A stretch of 64,000 bases of DNA from Lentisphaerales bacterium (lineage in GTDB: Bacteria; Verrucomicrobiota; Lentisphaeria; Lentisphaerales; Lentisphaeraceae), in assembly GCA_022446985.1 (NCBI GenBank), contig JAKVBD010000009.1:47382-111381 (forward strand), in the 5' to 3' direction. A program made the position numbers and the translations under genes. Of this stretch, positions 17,098 to 24,353 are shown one piece after another. Numbering within the stretch: position 1 is the stretch's first letter; each line of letters begins with the position of its first letter. The notes beneath the pieces were generated by a model that was given only the letters and a program-made list of their open reading frames with translations, ran no database searches and had not been told where the DNA came from.

Positions 17098-18324
17098 CTA
17101 ATTAACAATAATATAGAGAGTCAGTAAAATAATTACACTGATTAGGCTAATGACTATCCATAAGTTTTTCACTTTTGAATGATTTGTGATTTCCGTACAG
17201 GAGTTGAATTCTGATAATTTATTGAGCAAATGGCCGGAGATGTCTGTGACGGTATCTTGATGGATCGCTTGATTTCCCATTAATGGTTCTCTAAGTTTCG
17301 TAAGAGTCTCCATAAGTTCAAGTGCACTTTGATATCTGGCTTCAGGGGTCTTAGCCATACATTTTTTTATCATTTTATCGAATTCGGTGCTAAGGTTTGG
17401 ATTATTATCCAATGCACTTGGGATTTCCTTAACTGCATGTTTTCTTAAAACTGCACCAACATCCGTGCCTGGATAAGGAAGTTTATTGGTAGCAAGTTGG
17501 TACATAGTGACACCGAGTGAGTATAAATCTGCACGCTGATCGACATTTTTCGCATCAATAGCTTGCTCTGGCGCCATATAATGAGGAGTTCCCATACCAA
17601 TTTGGTATCCGGTTAAATCACTTCTTTGGATCTGCTCTGGATCATTGTTTAATTTTGCGAGACCTAAATCTGCGACTTTATAGAGACCTTCAGCCGCAAT
17701 CATTATATTGTCCGGCTTGATATCCCTATGAACAATATTGAATTTTTCAGCTTCTCTCAATGCTCGGCAAACACTCTGGCCAATAGCTAGGGCTTCGTCT
17801 TCAGAAAATGGCACTTTTTGCTCTCTCAGTTTAGAACCTGTACTGCCATGTTTTACGTATTCCATTACATAGTAAATGATCTCATTTTCAACTCCACAAT
17901 CAAGAATCCGCACAATGTTTATATGGTTTAACTGTGCGGCAGCTTTTGCTTCTCTTATAAATCTTTGGGACGTAACGATATTTTCACTGATAGTCCGGCT
18001 TAAAACTTTAATGGCAACAGGGATGTGAAGGCTTTTATGTTTGCCTAGATAAACTTTACCCACTGCTCCGAAAGCAAGTTCCTTTTCTATTTTGTAAATA
18101 CCTAGATATTCAGGAACATCTGTAGGTTTGTTGTTATTTTGCATCGAAATACTTGTAGTGTTATCTGCTGAACCGATTGCTTTATGGATATTTTCTAAAT
18201 CCGTTTCGTCAATGGTATTTCCTTCGATTGAGAATGAATTTTGACACTTAGTACAAATATGTTCTTGAGAGGGTTTATTCTCGATAGCTGAGGTTTCAGA
18301 ACATTCTGGGCAGATAAGCTTCAT
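17098..18324 (-). CDS. Ser/Thr protein kinase with N-terminal zinc ribbon and C-terminal membrane anchor
   Basis: 408 residues. N-terminal zinc ribbon (Cys5, Cys8, Cys24, Cys27), linker, then a Hanks-type kinase domain from about residue 73. The Gly loop is FGAVGKVYLG, the ATP Lys is 106 (VAIKVL), the catalytic loop HRDIKPDN starts at 199, the metal site is DLG rather than DFG at 219-221, and MGTPHYMAPEQ closes the activation segment. A single hydrophobic helix at the extreme C-terminus (LWIVISLISVIILLTLYIIV) leaves almost no outside part, so any sensing must be cytoplasmic. It lies 105 bases upstream of infC on the same strand. The upstream region has a good -10 (TATAAT on the minus strand). 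Confidence 0.93.
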   Translation of the reverse strand: MKLICPECSETSAIENKPSQEHICTKCQNSFSIEGNTIDETDLENIHKAIGSADNTTSISMQNNNKPTDVPEYLGIYKIEKELAFGAVGKVYLGKHKSLHIPVAIKVLSRTISENIVTSQRFIREAKAAAQLNHINIVRILDCGVENEIIYYVMEYVKHGSTGSKLREQKVPFSEDEALAIGQSVCRALREAEKFNIVHRDIKPDNIMIAAEGLYKVADLGLAKLNNDPEQIQRSDLTGYQIGMGTPHYMAPEQAIDAKNVDQRADLYSLGVTMYQLATNKLPYPGTDVGAVLRKHAVKEIPSALDNNPNLSTEFDKMIKKCMAKTPEARYQSALELMETLTKLREPLMGNQAIHQDTVTDISGHLLNKLSEFNSCTEITNHSKVKNLWIVISLISVIILLTLYIIVN

Positions 18325-18532
18325 ACTACATAGTTTTGCACTTAAGTGAATTGTAATTTTTTGATTATAGAAAATTTCTGTAATTGTTTCTAGCCGTTAT
18401 CAATAATTAAAGCTTAATTTGAACATGTTTTGTACCCTTTTTTCGAACAATCGTTTTTTGTAAAATCATAGGGCAAATGTAGTGCGTAGTATTATATTAA
18501 ATTTTAAGCGTTAAATAATTAAAGGAGCCGCT

Positions 18533-18844
18533 ATGTCAAATTCTCTTGGAAATTCAGGTTACGATCTGGAAGATAAGTATTTTCACAATTCAGAAAAAGA
18601 AAAGCTTAAAACAGTACGTGAAGCTCGCGAAGCTACAAAAAAAGCTCTTGCCAAAGAAATTCACTGGATGCGCTGTCCTAAGTGTGGTGGTCAGATGGAA
18701 GAAACTTCACTTGAAGGAATAATGATTGATAAGTGTAGAGATTGTAAAGGTATTTACTTCGATCAAGGCGAATTGGAGGTACTTATGGGGCACCGTGAGT
18801 CTGATTCCTTTTTGGGGAAATTAATTGGTTTTCTTAAGCACTAA
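18533..18844 (+). CDS. small zinc-ribbon protein (TFIIB-type zinc finger family)
   Basis: 103 residues. A helical charged N-terminal half is followed by a two-knuckle zinc site (CPKCGGQMEE ... CRDCKGIYFDQGELEVL), typical of the zf-TFIIB family of small bacterial proteins. Function in bacteria is not established; nucleic-acid or protein binding are options. The ATG is placed by AAAGGAG 5 bases upstream. A single-copy small gene between the divergent kinase and the next gene. Confidence 0.8.
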   Translation: MSNSLGNSGYDLEDKYFHNSEKEKLKTVREAREATKKALAKEIHWMRCPKCGGQMEETSLEGIMIDKCRDCKGIYFDQGELEVLMGHRESDSFLGKLIGFLKH

Positions 18845-18877
18845 TTAATCCTTTCAGTAAGTTATTTGGAATACTAA

Positions 18878-19981
18878 ATGCCCTATAATAAATTTGACCG
18901 CAAAAAGGTTAAAATGTTGCCTTTGTCAGAAAGGCAAAACAAGCAGCTTTTTGCAGAGAAACAAATACTTCCTAATGCTGAATCACAACTTTCCATTGAA
19001 TCGGCACCACTTATAAGTGAAGTTGTTTCTAAAGTTCGCGATGCAAAAGATAATGATAAGCCGGTCATGTTGACTTTTGGTGCACATTCTATTAAGAATT
19101 GTTTAGCTCCTGTGTTTATTGCTTTACTTGAAGGAGGTTGGTTGAGCCAACTGGCAACAAATGGAGCAGGAATTATACATGACTGGGAGTTCGCCTTTCA
19201 AGGACAAACCAGCGAAGATGTTCAGGCCTATGCCTCACAAGGCAAATTTGGAAATTGGCAAGAAACTGGTTTTTATTTGAATTTGGCTATAAATGTAGGT
19301 ACTTATGAAGGCCTAGGCTATGGAGAGTCCGTTGGTGCTTTTATTTGTAATGAAGGCCTCGAAATACCCTCTAAGCAAGCACTGATTGAGGAGATTAAGC
19401 AATTTGCGGTTTCTGACTCCAAGAAGTCAGCAGCTGCAGCAGATCTCTTAATAAAGATCAACGAATTTGATTTGGAAGAAGGCTGGCTCTCAGTTCCTCA
19501 CCCTTTTAAAGAATGTTCTGTTCAGGCCGCGGCTTATAGATTAGGAATTCCTTTTACAAGTCACCCAATGATTGGGCATGATATTATATATAATCATGCG
19601 ATGAATTCCGGTGCTTGTATTGGTCGAGCGGCTGAGAGAGACTTTTTGACTTTTGCTGAAAATGTCCGACAATTGAATGGAGGAGTTTATCTGTCTGTTG
19701 GTTCAGCAGTAATGTCGCCAATGGTTTTCGAGAAATCTATGTCTATTGGCCGAAATGTCGAAATTCAGGAAGGCAGGAATATTACTGACCATTATATCCT
19801 GATTGTCGATCTTCAGGAAACACATTGGGATTGGACTAAAGGTGAACCCCCGGAAACTAATCCAGATTATTATTTGCGTTACAATAAATCTTTTAGCAGG
19901 ATGGGAGGCGAAATGCGCTACCTTTCAGCAGATAATCGCGACTTTTTACTGTCACTTTTTCAAAATCTTGAAAAAAAGTAA
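18878..19981 (+). CDS. conserved protein of unknown function, possible Rossmann/deoxyhypusine-synthase-like fold
   Basis: 367 residues, soluble, no signal peptide. Not firmly recognised. Notable segments are VMLTFGAHSIKNCLAPVFIA, LSQLATNGAGIIHDWEFAFQ, and HPFKECSVQAAAYRLGIPFT. These are followed by SHPMIGHDIIYNHAMNSGAC, LSVGSAVMSPMVFEKSMS and a C-terminal YYLRYNKSFSRMGGEMRYL. The Gly-rich strand-turn-helix near residues 60-100 and the GSAV segment suggest a nucleotide-binding alpha/beta enzyme. A relation to the deoxyhypusine synthase fold is only a guess. It starts 33 bases after the zinc-ribbon gene and may be co-transcribed with it; tRNA-Pro lies downstream. Confidence 0.75.
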   Translation: MPYNKFDRKKVKMLPLSERQNKQLFAEKQILPNAESQLSIESAPLISEVVSKVRDAKDNDKPVMLTFGAHSIKNCLAPVFIALLEGGWLSQLATNGAGIIHDWEFAFQGQTSEDVQAYASQGKFGNWQETGFYLNLAINVGTYEGLGYGESVGAFICNEGLEIPSKQALIEEIKQFAVSDSKKSAAAADLLIKINEFDLEEGWLSVPHPFKECSVQAAAYRLGIPFTSHPMIGHDIIYNHAMNSGACIGRAAERDFLTFAENVRQLNGGVYLSVGSAVMSPMVFEKSMSIGRNVEIQEGRNITDHYILIVDLQETHWDWTKGEPPETNPDYYLRYNKSFSRMGGEMRYLSADNRDFLLSLFQNLEKK

Positions 19982-20000
19982 GAATCTGTTAAAAACACGT

Positions 20001-20028
20001 TTGAATAAGTTCAAGACGGAGTTATTAT
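20001..20028 (+). promoter_or_regulatory. promoter of tRNA-Pro
   Basis: TTGAAT (20001-20006), a 16-base spacer, and TATTAT (20023-20028). The predicted transcription start falls a few bases before the mature tRNA 5' end at 20041. Confidence 0.6.
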
Positions 20029-20040
20029 CTGTGCCATCAA

Positions 20041-20114
20041 CGGGGCGTAGCGCAGTCTGGTAGCGCGTCTGGTTTGGGTCCAGAAGGTCGTAGGTTCGAA
20101 TCCTGTCGCCCCGA
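20041..20114 (+). tRNA. tRNA-Pro (anticodon TGG)
   Basis: 74-nt cloverleaf. The acceptor stem is CGGGGCG / CGCCCCG with discriminator A. The anticodon stem TCTGG / CCAGA encloses loop TTTGGGT, giving anticodon TGG at 20075-20077. The T arm holds GGTTCGAATCC. CCA is not encoded. UGG reads CCN proline codons by wobble. Confidence 0.97.
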
Positions 20115-20121
20115 CTCAAAT

Positions 20122-20154
20122 AAAAAAAGCACTCACAAAGTGAGTGCTTTTTTT
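20122..20154. terminator. bidirectional intrinsic terminator between tRNA-Pro and folA
   Basis: Perfect 9-bp stem AGCACTCAC / GTGAGTGCT with AAA loop, flanked by seven A on the left and seven T on the right. It can stop the tRNA transcript on plus and the thyA-folA transcript on minus. Confidence 0.92.
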
Positions 20155-20186
20155 ATGTTTAGATGGAATGAAGTTTAATCTATCTT

Positions 20187-20666
20187 TTAAGCTTTCTTGT
20201 AGTGGCAGAAGCTGTAATCATGTTCATTTTTTTCGTCGGCTTTAAATGACTCTTTAGAGACTAAGTTCCATTGTGCTGTATCAAACTTAGGAAACCAGGC
20301 ATCGCCTTTAGCTTCGGTCTCAACTTCGGTAAGAATCATTTCATCTGCTAAACCCAAAGACTGTTCATAGATTTGGCCGCCACCAATGATAAAGGCGTGA
20401 TCTTCATTTACTGCCTTTACCGCTTCCTCCAGAGAGTTAACAACAGTGCAGCCGTCAGCACTATACTCTGTATTTCTGGTGACGATTATATGGTGCCTCT
20501 TAGGTAATTTCCCTGGAAGAGATTCCCAGGTCTTACGGCCCATGATAATAGCATTACCTGAAGTTAACTTTTTGAAGTTTTGCAAATCTGCAGATAAGCG
20601 CCATGGAAGACCATTATCAACACCAATTAGTCTGTTGCGGTCGACAGCCGCTATTATAGTAACCAT
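20187..20666 (-). CDS. folA: dihydrofolate reductase
   Basis: 159 residues, the E. coli-type length. Reduces dihydrofolate, the product of ThyA, to tetrahydrofolate with NADPH. Motifs: IAAVDRNRLIGVDNGLPWRL (substrate loop), AIIMGRKTWESLPGKLPKR, and HAFIIGGGQIYEQSL. The start ATG shares a base with the thyA stop (TAATG), so translation is coupled. Confidence 0.97.
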   Translation of the reverse strand: MVTIIAAVDRNRLIGVDNGLPWRLSADLQNFKKLTSGNAIIMGRKTWESLPGKLPKRHHIIVTRNTEYSADGCTVVNSLEEAVKAVNEDHAFIIGGGQIYEQSLGLADEMILTEVETEAKGDAWFPKFDTAQWNLVSKESFKADEKNEHDYSFCHYKKA

Positions 20667-21460
20667 TAAACAGACACCGCTGCTTTGATATGCGGATCCG
20701 CCTCGTAATTAATTAGCTCAAAGTCTTCATATTTAAAGGAGAAGATATCTTTGACATCCGGGTTAATTTTCATGGCGGGTAGTTCTTTCGGCGTTCTGGT
20801 CAATTGAAGCTCTGCTTGCTCAAAGTGATTGTTGTATAAGTGAGCATCTCCAAAAGTATGAACGAAGTCACCAACTTCTAAGCCACTGCATTGAGCAACC
20901 ATCATTGTTAATAGCGCATAAGAAGCAATGTTGAATGGAACTCCTAAAAAGATGTCAGCGCTTCTCTGATATAATTGGCAGGAAAGCTTGCCGTTTGCGA
21001 CATAGAATTGGAATAGGCTGTGACATGGAGGTAGAGCCATTTTATCGATTTCAGAAGGGTTCCATGCCGAGATAATAAGTCTTCTTGAGTCGGGATTAGT
21101 CTTAATCATTTCAATTGTGTTTTTGAATTGATCAATAGTGCCGCCAGTTGGATTTGGCCAAGATCTCCATTGGTGCCCATAAACAGGCCCTAAATCACCA
21201 TTTTCATCGGCCCACTCATCCCAAATGCGAACGCCATTTTCTTTAAGGTATTTGATGTTAGTATCGCCGGATATAAACCAAAGTAGTTCGTGAATTATAG
21301 ATCTCAAATGAAGCTTTTTAGTCGTCAGTACTGGAAATCCCTTAGTCAAGTCAAAGCGCATTTGGTGACCAAAGACGCTACGGGTTCCGGTTCCAGTTCT
21401 ATCTTCTTTATCTGTGCCATTTTTAAGTACGTGGTCGAGAAGTTCAAGGTATTGTTTCAT
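20666..21460 (-). CDS. thyA: thymidylate synthase
   Basis: Methylates dUMP to dTMP with methylene-tetrahydrofolate. The 264-residue length equals that of E. coli ThyA when started at ATG 21460 ([15 protein letters not shown]). An upstream in-frame start at 21508 would add 16 residues unlike the family. Catalytic Cys is in [31 protein letters not shown] and [12 protein letters not shown] are intact. First gene of a two-gene dTMP operon with folA. Confidence 0.97.
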   Translation of the reverse strand: MKQYLELLDHVLKNGTDKEDRTGTGTRSVFGHQMRFDLTKGFPVLTTKKLHLRSIIHELLWFISGDTNIKYLKENGVRIWDEWADENGDLGPVYGHQWRSWPNPTGGTIDQFKNTIEMIKTNPDSRRLIISAWNPSEIDKMALPPCHSLFQFYVANGKLSCQLYQRSADIFLGVPFNIASYALLTMMVAQCSGLEVGDFVHTFGDAHLYNNHFEQAELQLTRTPKELPAMKINPDVKDIFSFKYEDFELINYEADPHIKAAVSV

Positions 21461-21525
21461 GTAATGTCCGCTTCCTCTGGTATTGTCTTGGAAAATGAAT
21501 ATGACCACTATAGGTCTTTTCAGGC

Positions 21526-21554
21526 ATAATAAAAATGGAACTTTTTAAGTTCAA
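21526..21554 (-). promoter_or_regulatory. promoter of thyA-folA
   Basis: On the minus strand: TTGAAC (21554-21549), an exact 17-base spacer and TATTAT (21531-21526), about 65 bases before the thyA ATG. The spacer contains the inverted repeat GAACTT-AAA-AAGTTC, overlapping the -35 box. Confidence 0.65.
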
Positions 21555-21629
21555 GTATTTTAAAATACCCTCAAGGTGATAAGTTTATATTTAAACTTTA
21601 ATACACAGCGGCAATTTTATAGTTAATTC

Positions 21630-23036
21630 ATGTTAGAGATAATAATTCCATTTGCGATACTTATTGTTGTACTTTTGATTTTATTGATCATGAGCAATTT
21701 CAAAAGTAAAAAGCTCGAGATTGAAGTCGAAAGAAATATTCAAGATCGTCGCGCAGTCGTTAACTTCCTGAATCGTTTTGTTCACAGTATTTCTACCGTA
21801 GACAATATAGATAATGCTATTATTTCTTTGGCTAGGTATATTTCAGATGCAGTTCACGCCCGTTCTTTGTGTCTTTGCTTAACGGATTCAGAGATGGTTA
21901 CTTTGTCGGTGAGAGCGACTATCGGGCCGTTTCCTTCATTTAAAGATTTTGATACAACTACCGAATATTCTAAAGATGAACTGAAGACCAGAAACTTTCC
22001 ACTGGGAAAAGGGTTTCTAGGTAAAATAGCTGAAGGTAAAAAGCCGGTTCTTATTACCACAAAAAATTCAGCCTGGTTGGCAAATGCTAATCCAGAAGCC
22101 AAAATCAATTCAGTTATGGTTGTTCCTGTTGTTCTCGAAAGAGAAATAAAAGGTTTGATCTGTGCTGTTAATTTTGATGAGGGGCTCACATTTACAAATT
22201 CAGATCTCGATTTGTTAGTCTCTGTATCCGGCCATACAACTTTAGCGAGAAATATGATCGAGACATATGATCATATGGGAGAGCAGCAACGCATTCATCA
22301 GGAGCTTGAGTTTGCCAGAACTATGCAAAGTTCACTCATGCCGACTTCGACTCCGGATGGCATTAAGGACTTTGAAGTTTTTGCTCATAATAAACCGGCT
22401 ATGGAAGTGAGCGGTGACTTTTATGATTTTATAAAAATTGATGAAAATAGACACCTCTTAGTTGTAGGAGATGCCAGCGGTAAAGGTGTTCCAGCCTGTA
22501 TGATCATGACGATGACTCGAAGTATTCTTCGTTCACTTTGCAGTAACTTTACGAGTCTTGAAGAGATTCTCCTTGAATTGAATGACAATATCTTTAAAGA
22601 TACTGAGCCGTCGCGTTTTATGACGATGGCTTTTGCCTTACTTGATGAGAAAACTGGAACACTTGAGTGTGCTCGTGCCGGCCATACTGAACTTTTGATT
22701 AGAAATAACATTAAAAAAACAGTTCTACCGGTTATGCCGGAAGGCCCAGCTATAGGTCTTTTACCGAATGATCTGGGGTTGACTTTTGAAACTTTCTCTT
22801 TACAGTTCGAAGAAGGTTATTCTCTACTTTTCTTTACAGATGGTATAACTGAAGCCTTGAATGAGGTCGATGAAGAGTATGGCTTACAGAGATTACTGGA
22901 TATTTGGGGCGATTGTGACCTGGATGGCATTGATGTTGTAAATGCTATTTTAAATGATGTCGAGGATTTCTCTGGAGATATGCCTCAATTAGACGACCAG
23001 ACGCTGATGGTTATAAGCAGCAGAAAGGGAAAGTAA
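21630..23036 (+). CDS. GAF-domain PP2C/SpoIIE-type serine phosphatase (RsbU-like)
   Basis: 468 residues. An N-terminal membrane helix (IIIPFAILIVVLLILLIM) is followed by a GAF-like sensor domain at about 45-210 and a SpoIIE phosphatase domain at about 225-465. The metal-binding motifs are intact: MEVSGDFYDFI, LLVVGDASGKGVPACMI, ECARAGHTELLI, LLFFTDGITEALNE and PQLDDQTLMVI. Such enzymes dephosphorylate anti-sigma-factor antagonists in partner-switching pathways; no STAS or HPK-type partner lies nearby. It is followed after one base by mreC, implying a common transcript with cell-shape genes. Confidence 0.92.
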   Translation: MLEIIIPFAILIVVLLILLIMSNFKSKKLEIEVERNIQDRRAVVNFLNRFVHSISTVDNIDNAIISLARYISDAVHARSLCLCLTDSEMVTLSVRATIGPFPSFKDFDTTTEYSKDELKTRNFPLGKGFLGKIAEGKKPVLITTKNSAWLANANPEAKINSVMVVPVVLEREIKGLICAVNFDEGLTFTNSDLDLLVSVSGHTTLARNMIETYDHMGEQQRIHQELEFARTMQSSLMPTSTPDGIKDFEVFAHNKPAMEVSGDFYDFIKIDENRHLLVVGDASGKGVPACMIMTMTRSILRSLCSNFTSLEEILLELNDNIFKDTEPSRFMTMAFALLDEKTGTLECARAGHTELLIRNNIKKTVLPVMPEGPAIGLLPNDLGLTFETFSLQFEEGYSLLFFTDGITEALNEVDEEYGLQRLLDIWGDCDLDGIDVVNAILNDVEDFSGDMPQLDDQTLMVISSRKGK

Positions 23037-23037
23037 G

Positions 23038-23844
23038 TTGCGTAAGCTACTAAAACTTCTTTGGGTTTTACTGCTAATCGCTCTCTTATTTCTTCTTATC
23101 TTACCTTATATATCCCCAAATTTTCGAGGGCTCTTGAATAATGCGATTCTGCCATTTTTGCCTAAAGTAAGTGAGCAATTTTATTCGATGAAAGATTTAG
23201 AGGCTGAAAATGCTGACTTAAGAGAAAGGTTGGCGAAACTGGAAAGTCTTCAAGATCATTGGAATAGTCTATTTGATACAAATCAAACACTCAGATCCAT
23301 ATCTCAATTACCTAAAAGAGATAACTATAAATCCGTAGTTGCGCAAGTAAGTGTGAGAAGCCCACTTAAGGGTAATTCCAGGTTCATTATAAATCGTGGG
23401 ACTGAAAGCGGCTTGAAGGTTGGTCACCCTGTTCTTGTGTACGATTGCATGTTTGGTCGGATTGTAGAAGTAAAGAAGAATTATTCAGTAGTAACAACTA
23501 TACTTGAAGAGAGTGTGCCAGTTTTTTGCCGAATTAAGGGTACCGAGATGTTCGGTTTATTGAAAGGCGAAATAAAAAGCGACTTGAAAGATGAAATAGT
23601 CTGTAAGTTGATTTATTTACCAAGAGAGGAGCCGGTAGTTTCTGGAATGCTGGTTGAAACTTCTGGCTTTTCTACAGAATTTGATGCCCGCGAATTGGGT
23701 GCAGGTGTTATCCCCAGTGCTATAAAGATTGGCAAAATTAAGTCTGTATCTAAAAACGAAATAGATCAGAAAGCAGAAGTCGTACTGAGCGCGAAATGGA
23801 AAAGCTTTGATTATGTTACTATTCTAATTAAGGAAGAGCCGTGA
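23038..23844 (+). CDS. mreC: rod shape-determining protein MreC
   Basis: 268 residues, bitopic periplasmic scaffold of the elongasome. N-terminal membrane helix (LLWVLLLIALLFLLILPYI), a short coiled coil (DLEAENADLRERLAKLESL), then the beta-barrel MreC domain with NRGTESGLKVGHPVLVYDCM and GRIVEVKKNYSVVTTI. The TTG start follows the upstream stop by one base and has GGGAAA upstream. No mreB in the window, so the usual mreBCD order is split. Confidence 0.93.
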   Translation: MRKLLKLLWVLLLIALLFLLILPYISPNFRGLLNNAILPFLPKVSEQFYSMKDLEAENADLRERLAKLESLQDHWNSLFDTNQTLRSISQLPKRDNYKSVVAQVSVRSPLKGNSRFIINRGTESGLKVGHPVLVYDCMFGRIVEVKKNYSVVTTILEESVPVFCRIKGTEMFGLLKGEIKSDLKDEIVCKLIYLPREEPVVSGMLVETSGFSTEFDARELGAGVIPSAIKIGKIKSVSKNEIDQKAEVVLSAKWKSFDYVTILIKEEP

Positions 23845-24353
23845 AAGGGATTATCTTCACAGCTTTTATTCTTTTTTGGGCAATCTGGTTGGAGGTTTCT
23901 CTTGCAGTTTCGGGCTTTATTGTTCCTCTTTTGTTCATCGAAATGTTTTACATTACCGTTCTAAATAAGTGGCGTTATGCGCTACTTACTGCACTGGTAG
24001 TCTGTAATATCGTGGATAGTTTACTTGGTTATACTTCACTTCCTGCTGTAGGCTTTGTAATAATTGTCGCTTCATTTTGGAGAAATATTGGTGATTGTAG
24101 CAAAGTCGAACTGCAGTTCATTCCAATCAGTTTAACTGTCTTCTTCGCCATGCTGATTAACTCATCGATTATTGCCTTTAAATATGATGCAGTCGTGCCA
24201 TTGACTAATTGGCTGTATCATTTAGTTTGCAGTGTACTTTTAACTATACTCTTGACACCATTGGTTATTCGATCTCAAGATTGGTTGGCTGGAAAACTAA
24301 AAATGGTAAATTATCAAGATATACAGCGGGAAGAGATGTACAGTGCAAATTGA
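23841..24353 (+). CDS. mreD: MreD-like rod shape-determining membrane protein
   Basis: 170 residues, almost entirely hydrophobic with about five membrane helices, the size and topology of MreD. The sequence itself is poorly conserved in this family, so the call leans on its place between mreC and the penicillin-binding protein. The GTG start overlaps the mreC stop (GTGA), and its end overlaps the next gene by 11 bases. Confidence 0.75.
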   Translation: MKGIIFTAFILFWAIWLEVSLAVSGFIVPLLFIEMFYITVLNKWRYALLTALVVCNIVDSLLGYTSLPAVGFVIIVASFWRNIGDCSKVELQFIPISLTVFFAMLINSSIIAFKYDAVVPLTNWLYHLVCSVLLTILLTPLVIRSQDWLAGKLKMVNYQDIQREEMYSAN

